Counted from the first letter of the stretch, positions 1-6,830 are shown. The stretch: 9,024 bases of DNA from an uncultured Bergeyella sp. (GCA_916710115.1 CAKAOY010000038.1:1-9024), one strand, 5' to 3'. Made by a program: numbers and translations. The notes: generated by a model not told the origin, from the sequence alone.

Positions 1-1130
1 TTTTGTTCAAATGTAAGAGGATCTTTTGATTGTTGATTGTAGTATTTATAAAATCCGAAGGATACAATTTTTCCTTTTTCTAGGATAATAAACGATTTTT
101 CACCCAAACTTCGTCCGCTGGTTGTCCAAATTTCATTTCGTCCTTTTAGACTGATTTTTTGTTTCAAAATTTCTACATCAGCATACTCTGGGATGGATTT
201 TATGAAATTAACAACCTTTATTCCTTGTGTAAAAGATTGGAATTTCAGCAGAGGTATATTACCTTTGTTTAGGTTTGTTTTTTCTACAATGTATTTTTCT
301 GACTTATAATATAATCCGAAAGGCAAATCTTCTTTTTTAATAATATTTTTGTTTCTGAGAATCAATTTTCCAATAATCTTGTGCCCTAATAATTCGTAAT
401 GTATTTGCTCACATTTCTTTTGTATTTTCTCCCATTTTTTTGCATCAGAATTTAGAATATACTTCACCGACTTATTCATATCACTCATAAAATCAGAGTA
501 AAGGATATTCCCATTTTTGTCTTGCAGATAGACAATTCCCTTCTCATTTGGTAAATCCTGAGTAAGTTCTTTTACTCTATTCACATAGCTTTTGGCATTG
601 GTTTCTTCAAATTGCTTTTGAATAATTTCATTATCATTATCCTTTGACATAAGTAGTTTAAATAATTCCAAAGTAGCTCTGGCATCACCATCTGCTCGGT
701 GGCGATTAATAAGCGGTATTCCCAGAGATTCCGTAAGTTTCCCAAGAGAATAGCTCTCAGCTTCGGGAATAAGTTTTTGGGCCAATGGTATTGTATCTAA
801 TACATTAATTTTAAAGTCGTAGCCCAATCTTTGGAAAGATTGACGGAGCATTCTATAATCAAACTCAATATTATGCCCGACGAGAGTTGTCCCTTCGGTA
901 ATTTCTATAATTCGTTTTGCAATTTCGTGAAATTTAGGTGCTGTTTTTACAATTTTTGGAGTAATTTTTGTCAATTTTTGTACATAATGTGTGATTTTTG
1001 CCTCTGGATTGACCAGAGACATAAATTGATCCACTACTCTATGCCCATCAAATTTAAAAATAGCAATATCAATAATACACTCGTGTCTATATCCATCTCC
1101 ATTGCTCTCAATATCGATAATACTATACAT
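1..1130 (-). CDS. DEDDh 3'-5' exonuclease fused to a degenerate GIY-YIG domain (partial, C-terminus off the left edge)
   Basis: The frame is open from the ATG at 1130 to the left edge (376 codons visible), so the C-terminus is missing. Residues 1-160 form a DnaQ/DNA polymerase III epsilon-like exonuclease domain with every catalytic position present: D6 and E8 in DIES, D91 in GHNIEFD, and H144 with D149 in HRADGD (the H-x4-D ExoIII motif). It should remove nucleotides from DNA 3' ends in the cytoplasm. Residues about 193-270 align without gaps at first to a UvrC/Cho-type GIY-YIG domain, but its active-site positions are changed (see findings). The rest, to residue 376, is a family-specific tail. 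DnaQ/GIY-YIG fusions are known in Bacteroidota and Actinobacteria and are usually linked to DNA repair by homology only. RNase R ends 49 nt upstream on the same strand, so the two may be co-transcribed. The start is fixed by the standard opening MYSIIDIES; the only nearby upstream ATG (1137) is out of frame. The exonuclease call is firm; the biological role is not known. Confidence 0.88.
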   Translation of the reverse strand, partial: MYSIIDIESNGDGYRHECIIDIAIFKFDGHRVVDQFMSLVNPEAKITHYVQKLTKITPKIVKTAPKFHEIAKRIIEITEGTTLVGHNIEFDYRMLRQSFQRLGYDFKINVLDTIPLAQKLIPEAESYSLGKLTESLGIPLINRHRADGDARATLELFKLLMSKDNDNEIIQKQFEETNAKSYVNRVKELTQDLPNEKGIVYLQDKNGNILYSDFMSDMNKSVKYILNSDAKKWEKIQKKCEQIHYELLGHKIIGKLILRNKNIIKKEDLPFGLYYKSEKYIVEKTNLNKGNIPLLKFQSFTQGIKVVNFIKSIPEYADVEILKQKISLKGRNEIWTTSGRSLGEKSFIILEKGKIVSFGFYKYYNQQSKDPLTFEQ

Positions 1131-1179
1131 TTTTCATCAAAAATAAGTTAAAAAATATGATAATATTTTAATTTTGGAT

Positions 1180-3348
1180 TTATAGGATGTTCTCTTCCAC
1201 TATTTGGAAATCCAATTGTTTTTGCAAAATATTAGCTCTCACAACTTTTATTTTAATGCTGTCTCCAAGTTGATACTGATTTCCTGTTTGCTTTCCTACC
1301 ACTGCGTGATTATGAGCTTCATACTGATAAACATCATCGGTAAGGTCTCGTAGGCGAATAAGGCCCTCAGCTCCATTTTCTGGTATTTCTACCCAAAAAC
1401 CAAACTCTGCAACTCCAGAAATCACCCCATTAAAAGTCTCTCCTAAGCGATTTTCCATGAATTTCACTTGCATAAATTTGATACTATCTCGCTCAGCATC
1501 GGAGGCTAGGCGTTCCATCTGTGAGCAATGCTGGGCCTGCACTTGGTAGGATGCTCTATCGGGGGATTTTCCCTTGTCCAAATAATGTTGCAAAAGTCGG
1601 TGAGCAATCAAGTCAGGATAACGACGGATAGGCGAAGTAAAATGGGTATAATACTCAAATCCCAAACCATAATGCCCCGTCGGGTCGGTAGAATATTCCG
1701 CCTTACTCATTGACCTCATTGCTAAGGTTTCTATCATATTCTCTTCACCTTTACCCTTCACAGAGGCAAGAAGAGTATTCATTGATTGGGCTACCTTTTG
1801 TGTATTAGAAATATCCATCGTGTATCCAAAGGTAGATACGAATTCTTTCAATGCCTCCAACTTGCTTGGGTCGGGGTCATCGTGAGTTCTATAAATGAAG
1901 GTGTTTTCTGTCGGTTTATTTTGCTGATTAACAGAGATAAACTCTGATACTTTTCTATTTGCTAAAAGCATAAATTCCTCAATCAGATGATTTGCATCTT
2001 TACTAATTTTGAAATACACCCCAATAGGCTCATTATTTTCATCAAGATTAAATTTTACCTCACTCCTATCAAAGGTTATGGCTCCATTATCTATTCTCTC
2101 TTGGCGGAGGATTTTTGCTAATCTATTGAGCACTAATATTTCTTCTACCAAATCTCCTTCGGCAGTTTCTATTCTTTCTTGAGCTTCTTCGTAGGTGAAT
2201 CTTCTATCGGAATGGATTATAGTTCTACCGAACCATTGATTTTTTATTTCAGCTTTATCATTTATCTCAAAAACTGCTGAGAATGTATATTTATCTTCGT
2301 TTGGGCGGAGCGAACAAACATCATTAGAAAGTACCTCTGGAAGCATTGGAACAACCCTATCTACAAGATAGATAGATGTAGCACGGCTGTATGCCTCCTC
2401 GTCAAGTTTTGTATTTGGTCTCACATAATAAGATACATCTGCAATATGCACTCCTATTTCCCAATTACCATTTTCTAACTTATTGATAGACAAAGCATCA
2501 TCAAAATCCTTAGCATCTTTAGGGTCAATAGTAAAAGTGAGAGTATTCCTCATATCTCTCCGTTTTATCACCTCATCATTGTGAATTTGCCTATCTATTT
2601 TATTAGCTTCAGCCTCTACCTCTTCGGGAAAACTATACGGCAAGCCGTAGTCTGCCAATATGGCATGTATCTCTGTTTCATGTTCTCCTGGTTTTCCCAA
2701 AACTCGGATAATTTCCCCCTCTGGGTTCTTGGATTTGGCATCCCATTTTAGGATTTTCACCAATACTTTATCTCCATTTTGAGCATCATTGGTGTATTCT
2801 TGGCTAATAAAAATATCTGTATTGATTGTTTTCTTATCTCCAACTACGAATCCATAATTTTTATTTTTCACGCATTCATAGGTGCCCACAAACTCCGTTC
2901 GTTTTCTCTCCAAAACTTCCAACACAGACCCCTCCAACTTTTTTCCTTTGTAATGATGAAGCAGTATAAGAACTCTATCGCCTTGCAGAGCATCTTTTAC
3001 ATTTTTCATATGAATAAAGATATCCTCATCAACTCCATCAATGCTCACATAGGCATTTCCAGATTGATTAAAATCTATAATTCCCTCAAAAGTATTGCTC
3101 GTGGAAATATTAATGGTATAACGCCCTTTTTCAGTCTCCTTAATTTTCTCCTCACCTCGTAATAGATGCAACGACTGGATTACCTGCTCTCTCTGGCGTG
3201 GATTCTTATAGCCTATTGCCTCCGAAATTTGTTTATAATTATATGACTTTGATTGGTTTTGATTAATAAATCTCATTATCAATCGCCCAATTTCTTTTAA
3301 TTTATTATGATTTTTTTGAGATAAAATTTTATTTCTTTTTCTTGCCAT
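1180..3348 (-). CDS. rnr: Ribonuclease R
   Basis: This is a complete 722-residue RNase II/R family 3'-5' exoribonuclease, which degrades structured RNA processively to short products in the cytoplasm. Domains in order are an N-terminal winged-helix region (about 15-80), two cold-shock OB folds (about 85-150 and 155-220), the catalytic RNB domain (about 265-595) and a C-terminal S1 domain (about 636-718). The metal-binding aspartates are visible in TIDPKDAKDFDDA: D275, D281, D283 and D284. The RNB signature HFTSPIRRYPDL lies at 569-580. The winged helix and the length favour RNase R over RNase II. It is about 90 residues shorter than E. coli RNase R (813), and lacks the long Lys-rich tail after S1. 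The ATG at 3346-3348 is preceded by an A-rich stretch and no Shine-Dalgarno. A leader of about 140 nt with a possible promoter lies upstream. The exonuclease fusion gene follows 49 nt downstream. Confidence 0.96.
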   Translation of the reverse strand: MARKRNKILSQKNHNKLKEIGRLIMRFINQNQSKSYNYKQISEAIGYKNPRQREQVIQSLHLLRGEEKIKETEKGRYTINISTSNTFEGIIDFNQSGNAYVSIDGVDEDIFIHMKNVKDALQGDRVLILLHHYKGKKLEGSVLEVLERKRTEFVGTYECVKNKNYGFVVGDKKTINTDIFISQEYTNDAQNGDKVLVKILKWDAKSKNPEGEIIRVLGKPGEHETEIHAILADYGLPYSFPEEVEAEANKIDRQIHNDEVIKRRDMRNTLTFTIDPKDAKDFDDALSINKLENGNWEIGVHIADVSYYVRPNTKLDEEAYSRATSIYLVDRVVPMLPEVLSNDVCSLRPNEDKYTFSAVFEINDKAEIKNQWFGRTIIHSDRRFTYEEAQERIETAEGDLVEEILVLNRLAKILRQERIDNGAITFDRSEVKFNLDENNEPIGVYFKISKDANHLIEEFMLLANRKVSEFISVNQQNKPTENTFIYRTHDDPDPSKLEALKEFVSTFGYTMDISNTQKVAQSMNTLLASVKGKGEENMIETLAMRSMSKAEYSTDPTGHYGLGFEYYTHFTSPIRRYPDLIAHRLLQHYLDKGKSPDRASYQVQAQHCSQMERLASDAERDSIKFMQVKFMENRLGETFNGVISGVAEFGFWVEIPENGAEGLIRLRDLTDDVYQYEAHNHAVVGKQTGNQYQLGDSIKIKVVRANILQKQLDFQIVEENIL

Positions 3349-3368
3349 TTTGTTCTATTGTATATTGA

Positions 3369-3388
3369 TAATCATATATTTATGATTA
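3369..3388 (-). other. AU-rich hairpin in the RNase R leader
   Basis: A perfect 7-bp inverted repeat (TAATCAT / ATGATTA) with a 6-nt loop ends 20 nt before the RNase R ATG. If transcribed it would form a weak, mostly A-U stem close to the ribosome landing site. The inverted repeat is plain in the sequence. That it has any function is inference; in a region this AT-rich a stem of this size can arise by chance. Confidence 0.3.
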
Positions 3389-3490
3389 AAATTAAAAAAA
3401 TAACATATCTTATATTAGATACTATAATGACTGAACTACCCTACCAAAACTGTAGAATAACCACTAATACATTCTTTAAATAGAGACTAG

Positions 3491-3518
3491 CAAAGGTAGT
3501 GAAATAATTTTTGACAAA
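3491..3518 (-). promoter_or_regulatory. Possible Bacteroidota-type promoter for RNase R
   Basis: On the minus strand, TACCTTTG at 3498-3491 matches the -7 consensus TAnnTTTG, and TTTG at 3518-3515 could be the -33 box. The spacer is 16 nt, shorter than the roughly 19-nt spacing usual in Bacteroidota, which lowers confidence. Transcription would begin near 3485 and give a leader of about 135-140 nt. The 195-bp gap 3349-3543 holds nothing else I can identify apart from the small hairpin at 3369-3388 and a 5-nt tandem repeat (CTACC twice, 3436-3445). Confidence 0.45.
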
Positions 3519-3543
3519 AAAAAACGGCAACCTTCCAAATATT

Positions 3544-3774
3544 CTATTTATTTCCCTTCACTAAGTAAAAAATTTGGACAAAAGAAAGTATCGCATTAGG
3601 AATAATTACGGGATATAGAGGTTCCTTTGCAATGAAAAAACCATACATAACGAAACAAATACACCCAATAAGATTGATGAGTCTCACTGTCATTAAATTT
3701 CTAAACACAAAACTCAGCACAATAAAAACAGAGGCCAAATAGCCTATATATGACACAATTTCTGTAATATTCAT
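3544..3774 (-). CDS. Small three-helix inner-membrane protein, YgjV-like
   Basis: This 76-residue protein is almost entirely hydrophobic, with three likely membrane helices at about 6-25, 30-50 and 55-73. The pattern of IGY near the start, R-x-INxIGC at the second helix, a short loop, then P-x-x-PVIIxN before the third helix matches the small YgjV-like inner-membrane family, homologues of which are often misnamed uroporphyrinogen decarboxylase. No catalytic residues are visible and no function is established. It starts 15 nt after the serine hydrolase stop codon, so the two are probably one transcript. The downstream 9-T run (3524-3516) has no convincing stem before it, so where transcription ends is unclear. 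Confidence 0.72.
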   Translation of the reverse strand: MNITEIVSYIGYLASVFIVLSFVFRNLMTVRLINLIGCICFVMYGFFIAKEPLYPVIIPNAILSFVQIFYLVKGNK

Positions 3775-3789
3775 TCTAAAAAATTTTAT

Positions 3790-4974
3790 TTATTTTTCTT
3801 CTTCGATTTTGTATGGAAAATCCTCGAACAACGAAGATAATGCCGTAGCTGAATATACCCTATTAGAAAACTTATTTCCTAAGGCGATTATCGTAATTTT
3901 AGAGTTTTCTAAATGTACAAAAACAGCATTATTGCCGTGCCACCAGCCGTTATGATAAGTAAGTTTTTTTCCGTTTTCAAAAATTTTCATTCGGAAGCCC
4001 AAACCATAATTATTCACTCCTCCCTTTTCATTGGAATACGGCATAAATACTTGATTTTTAATAGCTTTACCCAAAAATTTTACTGAAAACATCGCCTTAG
4101 AAAATTTCAGCAAATCTCTCGGCGTGGTATATACATTTTTATCTCCATATATTAAGTCCAGATTATTCAACGGATATTCCTTTTCCGTTTGGTAGAAGGA
4201 TTTTGAAGCTGTATGCAAATATTTTTTCTCAAAAATAAAGGTATTTTTCATTTTCAGAGGTCTAAAAATCATCTCTTGCATAGCCTCTGGGAAAGGTTTA
4301 TTCGTTATTTTTTCTACAACAAGAGCTAGAATTGCGTAATTTGTATTACAATACATAAACCTCGTATCGGGCGGACTTGCCAAATCGGGATGATATTTTT
4401 CCAATAAGTCTAAAACATCTTGATTAGTGAGGAAATCCTTATTCAATTCAATAGGTCTTGGATGAATCTCCTCCACAAAATATTCATACTTCGGCAACCC
4501 ACTTCTGTGGCTTAGTAGATTTTTAATGGTAATTTTTGGATAAGGAAACTTTGGAAAAATATCTATAATACGCTGATTAAGTTGCAATTTCCCAGCCTCC
4601 ACCAATTTCAGAACTGCCATTGCCGTGAATGGTTTACTCACCGAAGCGATATGTATTGGTGTATTTTCATTTATAGGCTTCTGCTGAGATTCATCAGTAA
4701 ACCCTTGATATCTTTCAAATAAAATATTATCTCCCTTTGCTACCAAAAAACCTCCCCATAAATCTCCTTTTTCCCAATTTTTTCGATAATATCCTATCAA
4801 TTTTTGCTTTATAGAATCTTTATTATGGAGATAATTATCCGATTTCGAAAATACTTTATCTATATTGATATTTCCAAAATTTGGCAAATCCGATTGGTAG
4901 CCACGCTCTTTTTGGTCTTTCTTACAAGAAAAAAGCACGAAGAAAAACACCGCGATAAACACTCTATTCCACAT
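3790..4974 (-). CDS. Serine hydrolase lipoprotein, class C beta-lactamase/penicillin-binding-protein-like
   Basis: Read from the ATG at 4974 the product has 394 residues. It opens with a lipoprotein signal peptide ending in the lipobox L-F-S-C, so C17 would be lipidated and the enzyme held on the periplasmic or outer face of an envelope membrane. The body is a PF00144 serine hydrolase. The nucleophile motif S-V-S-K is at 111-114, the YxN motif Y-C-N at 209-211, and H-N-G at 341-343 takes the place of the KTG triad. HNG in place of KTG is more typical of esterases and D-aminopeptidase/DD-peptidase relatives than of true AmpC, so I do not call antibiotic resistance. The substrate is unknown. 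A longer reading from a TTG at 5001 is rejected because that TTG lies in the promoter -7 box. The YgjV-like gene follows after 15 nt. Confidence 0.88.
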   Translation of the reverse strand: MWNRVFIAVFFFVLFSCKKDQKERGYQSDLPNFGNINIDKVFSKSDNYLHNKDSIKQKLIGYYRKNWEKGDLWGGFLVAKGDNILFERYQGFTDESQQKPINENTPIHIASVSKPFTAMAVLKLVEAGKLQLNQRIIDIFPKFPYPKITIKNLLSHRSGLPKYEYFVEEIHPRPIELNKDFLTNQDVLDLLEKYHPDLASPPDTRFMYCNTNYAILALVVEKITNKPFPEAMQEMIFRPLKMKNTFIFEKKYLHTASKSFYQTEKEYPLNNLDLIYGDKNVYTTPRDLLKFSKAMFSVKFLGKAIKNQVFMPYSNEKGGVNNYGLGFRMKIFENGKKLTYHNGWWHGNNAVFVHLENSKITIIALGNKFSNRVYSATALSSLFEDFPYKIEEEK

Positions 4975-4998
4975 AATTGGTATTAAAATTTGTGGCGA

Positions 4999-5029
4999 CA
5001 AAAGTAGGCATTCCCGCTATTTTATCAAA
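4999..5029 (-). promoter_or_regulatory. Bacteroidota-type promoter of the serine hydrolase operon
   Basis: On the minus strand, TTTG at 5029-5026 and TACTTTTG at 5006-4999 are separated by 19 nt. This matches the TTTG-N19-TAnnTTTG consensus of the Bacteroidota primary sigma factor. Transcription would start near 4992, leaving a leader of about 18 nt before the ATG at 4974. It is the best promoter match in the window. Confidence 0.75.
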
Positions 5030-5083
5030 ATACTATTTTCAATAGAATGAAGAAAAACTATTTTTTAGAAAGTTTTTTTTATT

Positions 5084-5091
5084 TATTTTTG
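5084..5091 (+). promoter_or_regulatory. Probable -7 box for the SPOR-domain gene
   Basis: TATTTTTG fits the -7 consensus TAnnTTTG and ends 16 nt before the ATG at 5108. Where a -33 box is expected (5061-5064) the sequence is TTTT rather than TTTG, so only half of the promoter is convincing. The 133-bp gap 4975-5107 therefore holds two divergent promoters, this one and the hydrolase promoter at 4999-5029, without overlap of their core elements. Confidence 0.4.
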
Positions 5092-5107
5092 TTGAAATTT
5101 TTCATCA

Positions 5108-5638
5108 ATGAAATCACTATTGAAAATATTTTTATTAATCGGTGCTTTTAGTTTTTCTATCTCAAAAGCCCAAATTATTACGAAAAAAGATACCTTAAAC
5201 GGTACAGAACTGAGTATCTCTGCTAATGCCAATATTACCCGTCTAATGAAACAGATGGGGGAAAATTGCAAAGAAGTAACTACAAAAATCATCAAAACAG
5301 AAGAAGCCCCACCCCATACGGAAGAAAAAATAATTATCCCTAAAAGAAAAAATTCTACTGCTGAAATTTGCAGACAAAACCCAAGAATTATGGGATATAA
5401 AATATTAGTAGCTACAGCAAAATCCAACGATGAAGCCAATAAAATAAAAGTTGATTTTCGACAAAATTTTCCCACTCTGAAAGTGGAAGTAGATGCGTCC
5501 CTAAGGCCTAACTATAAGATTTTAGCAGGTAGCTATTTCACAAAAGAAAGTGCAAGAAGCGATTTGAGAAAAATAAAAACCATCTTCAAGACAGCAACTT
5601 CTGTGCAGTATTCTATATTCTGCGTAGATGGGAGATAA
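5108..5638 (+). CDS. Secreted SPOR-domain protein
   Basis: This is the only plus-strand gene. The 176-residue product opens with a Sec signal peptide (K2, then a hydrophobic core at about 4-17) with a likely cleavage after A21 in S-K-A|Q. A polar linker follows at about 22-90. A SPOR (PF05036) domain occupies about 95-174: a first strand GYKILVATAKS, a helix rich in E and K, a central strand with YKILAGSYFTKESAR, and a last helix and strand. SPOR domains bind denuded glycan strands of peptidoglycan, often at division sites, so a periplasmic wall-binding role is likely but inferred. Cysteines sit at 54, 88 and 172, and a disulphide is possible once exported. It is divergent from the serine hydrolase and convergent with the DUF6702-like gene. 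It is a single-gene unit ending at the palindromic terminator. Confidence 0.82.
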   Translation: MKSLLKIFLLIGAFSFSISKAQIITKKDTLNGTELSISANANITRLMKQMGENCKEVTTKIIKTEEAPPHTEEKIIIPKRKNSTAEICRQNPRIMGYKILVATAKSNDEANKIKVDFRQNFPTLKVEVDASLRPNYKILAGSYFTKESARSDLRKIKTIFKTATSVQYSIFCVDGR

Positions 5639-5645
5639 AATTAAT

Positions 5646-5676
5646 AAGGCTTAGAATATTCTAAGCCTTTTATTTT
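5646..5676 (+). terminator. Bidirectional intrinsic terminator, perfect 24-nt palindrome plus T-rich tail
   Basis: Positions 5646-5669 are a perfect palindrome with 12-nt arms (AAGGCTTAGAAT and its exact complement). It can form a stem of about 10 bp with a 4-nt loop. TTTTATTTT follows immediately on the plus strand, which is a classic terminator tail for the SPOR gene, whose stop is only 8 nt upstream. On the minus strand the sequence after the stem is also T-rich but less continuous, and the stem begins 5 nt beyond the stop of the DUF6702-like gene. It probably ends transcription of both convergent genes. Confidence 0.85.
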
Positions 5677-6145
5677 AAAATGATACTTCGTTTATCTCCT
5701 TTCCTTTTTGGAAATTCATTGTTTTTTGTTGTCCTTTATACACGATATTCACTACATTGAACTGCTTCGGATAGGCATCAAACAATATTGTATTTTTAAT
5801 TTTCATTGTAGATATACTTTCCACATTATTCACTTCAAAATATAGCCATACTGCCTCGTCGCTTATCTGGCTTCCTGTGAAGGTAATAGACTTTATAGAG
5901 CCATTTATTTCCACAGCGAAATTATTCCCAACATATTTCTTCACACCTGCCTCAAAACCAGCAGAGTTTGGATTGATTTTTACTGTATTTGCAATATGCT
6001 CAACATTTATTTTAGCAGTGAATTTCAGAGACTTACTTGCTGCATCATAATCGGCCTTCGTCATTGATGAGAAGAAGTCCATTTTAGCAAAATTCATCAA
6101 TCCCAATAAAATAAAAGCTCCAACGATATACAATAAATTTTTCAT
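5675..6145 (-). CDS. DUF6702-like exported protein of unknown function
   Basis: This 156-residue protein opens with a signal-peptide-like segment (MKNLL, then a hydrophobic stretch to about residue 19), with possible cleavage after A20, so it is probably exported or membrane-anchored. The rest is beta-rich. The pattern YDAASKSLKFTAKI (33-46), an aromatic W100-L-Y-F strand, and ILFDAYPKQFNVVNI (120-134) matches what I recall of DUF6702, a Bacteroidota family of about 160-170 residues without known function. The conserved His-containing opening usual in the family (before the first strand) is not present here. No catalytic residues are evident. It lies 61 nt downstream of the LOG gene but has its own promoter, and it shares a terminator with the convergent SPOR gene. 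The family assignment comes from memory of the pattern and could be wrong. Confidence 0.72.
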   Translation of the reverse strand: MKNLLYIVGAFILLGLMNFAKMDFFSSMTKADYDAASKSLKFTAKINVEHIANTVKINPNSAGFEAGVKKYVGNNFAVEINGSIKSITFTGSQISDEAVWLYFEVNNVESISTMKIKNTILFDAYPKQFNVVNIVYKGQQKTMNFQKGKEINEVSF

Positions 6146-6174
6146 TTTAATTCATTTTGATTGTTAATATTTAG

Positions 6175-6205
6175 CAAATATACAATTTTTAATATATTCT
6201 CCTAA
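6175..6205 (-). promoter_or_regulatory. Promoter of the DUF6702-like gene
   Basis: On the minus strand, TATATTTG at 6182-6175 is an exact match to TAnnTTTG. TTAG at 6205-6202, 19 nt upstream, is a one-mismatch -33 box. Transcription would begin near 6168 and give a leader of about 22 nt. The -33 box lies directly before the LOG stop codon (6207-6209), so the promoter sits at the 3' end of the upstream gene. Confidence 0.55.
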
Positions 6206-6206
6206 T

Positions 6207-6824
6207 TTACGGATAAAATTCTCTGATATATTTAACAACCTCGTCAGCTGTATCCACAAGACGAAATATTTGCAAATCCCTTTCTGCAATGAGTTTTTCT
6301 GGAAGAAGAACCTCACGAAACCAGCCCAAAAGACCACTCCAAAACTCATAACCTACCAGAATAAGAGGTATTTTGTTATTTTTAGAATTTTGGATTAAGG
6401 CAAGCATCTCTACGAACTCGTCTAATGTACCAAAGCCCCCTGGTAGTACTACTATTCCCTTGGAATATTTCATAAACATCATTTTGCGAACAAAGAAATG
6501 ACTGAAATACACACTCTCGTCAGTATATACATTACTATACTGTTCAAATGGTAATTCTATATTCAGCCCAACAGATTTTACTCCTTTATTTTTTGCACCT
6601 CTATTTCCCGCTTCCATTATGCCTGGTCCACCTCCTGTAATAATACCAAAGCCAATATCGGCAATTTCCTCAGCAATTTCTATCGCTAGTTGATAGTATT
6701 TATTTTCCGAAGATAACCTTGCCGACCCCAATATAGCTATGCAAGACCCTATTTCTGAGAGTATTTGATCGCCTTTTGTAAATTCATCTAAAATCTCTCT
6801 ATACGAAGTTATATCAATGTCCAT
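6207..6824 (-). CDS. LOG-family protein (nucleoside 5'-monophosphate phosphoribohydrolase-like, TIGR00730)
   Basis: The 205-residue product is a Rossmann-fold protein of the LOG family, once mislabelled lysine decarboxylase. Characterised members cut the N-glycosidic bond of nucleoside monophosphates (cytokinin ribotides, or AMP and related nucleotides) to a free base and ribose 5-phosphate. The defining motifs are intact: GGGPGIMEAGNRGA at 64-77, R113 and K114 in FVRKMMF, and PGGFGTLDE at 128-136. The catalytic Arg and Glu of the family are therefore present. It is somewhat shorter at the N-terminus than many flavobacterial homologues (often about 230-240) but the core is complete. The protein is cytoplasmic. 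It begins 6 nt after the MurU-like gene, so it is almost certainly in the same transcript. Whether its substrate is a cytokinin-type nucleotide or a housekeeping one cannot be told from sequence. Confidence 0.9.
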   Translation of the reverse strand: MDIDITSYREILDEFTKGDQILSEIGSCIAILGSARLSSENKYYQLAIEIAEEIADIGFGIITGGGPGIMEAGNRGAKNKGVKSVGLNIELPFEQYSNVYTDESVYFSHFFVRKMMFMKYSKGIVVLPGGFGTLDEFVEMLALIQNSKNNKIPLILVGYEFWSGLLGWFREVLLPEKLIAERDLQIFRLVDTADEVVKYIREFYP

Positions 6825-6830
6825 ATTTTT

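Noticed and set aside
1138..1145. TAnnTTTG box before the exonuclease gene
   Set aside because: It has no -33 match at the right distance and would put the transcription start almost at the ATG; it is likely a chance hit in AT-rich DNA.
831..1151. 106-codon open frame on the plus strand
   Set aside because: It lies opposite the conserved exonuclease domain, and its product is low-complexity, rich in F, N and I with no family pattern.
2779..3162. 127-codon plus-strand frame, with another at 1528-1713
   Set aside because: Both are antisense to well-conserved RNase R domains and resemble no protein family.
3511..3543. Terminator after the YgjV-like gene (a run of nine T on the minus strand)
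   Set aside because: No stable stem precedes the T run; the adjacent GGAAGGTTGCC can pair only two bases.
4975..5001. TTG-initiated N-terminal extension of the serine hydrolase
   Set aside because: The TTG lies within the promoter -7 box and the extension would place nine residues before an otherwise standard lipoprotein signal peptide.
5083..5475. 130-codon minus-strand frame with hydrophobic segments
   Set aside because: It is antisense to the SPOR gene, which has a signal peptide and a recognisable domain; the hydrophobic look comes from the complement of Lys- and Glu-rich codons.
6164..6349. 61-codon minus-strand frame overlapping the end of the LOG gene
   Set aside because: It is in another frame of the conserved LOG coding sequence and has no family pattern.
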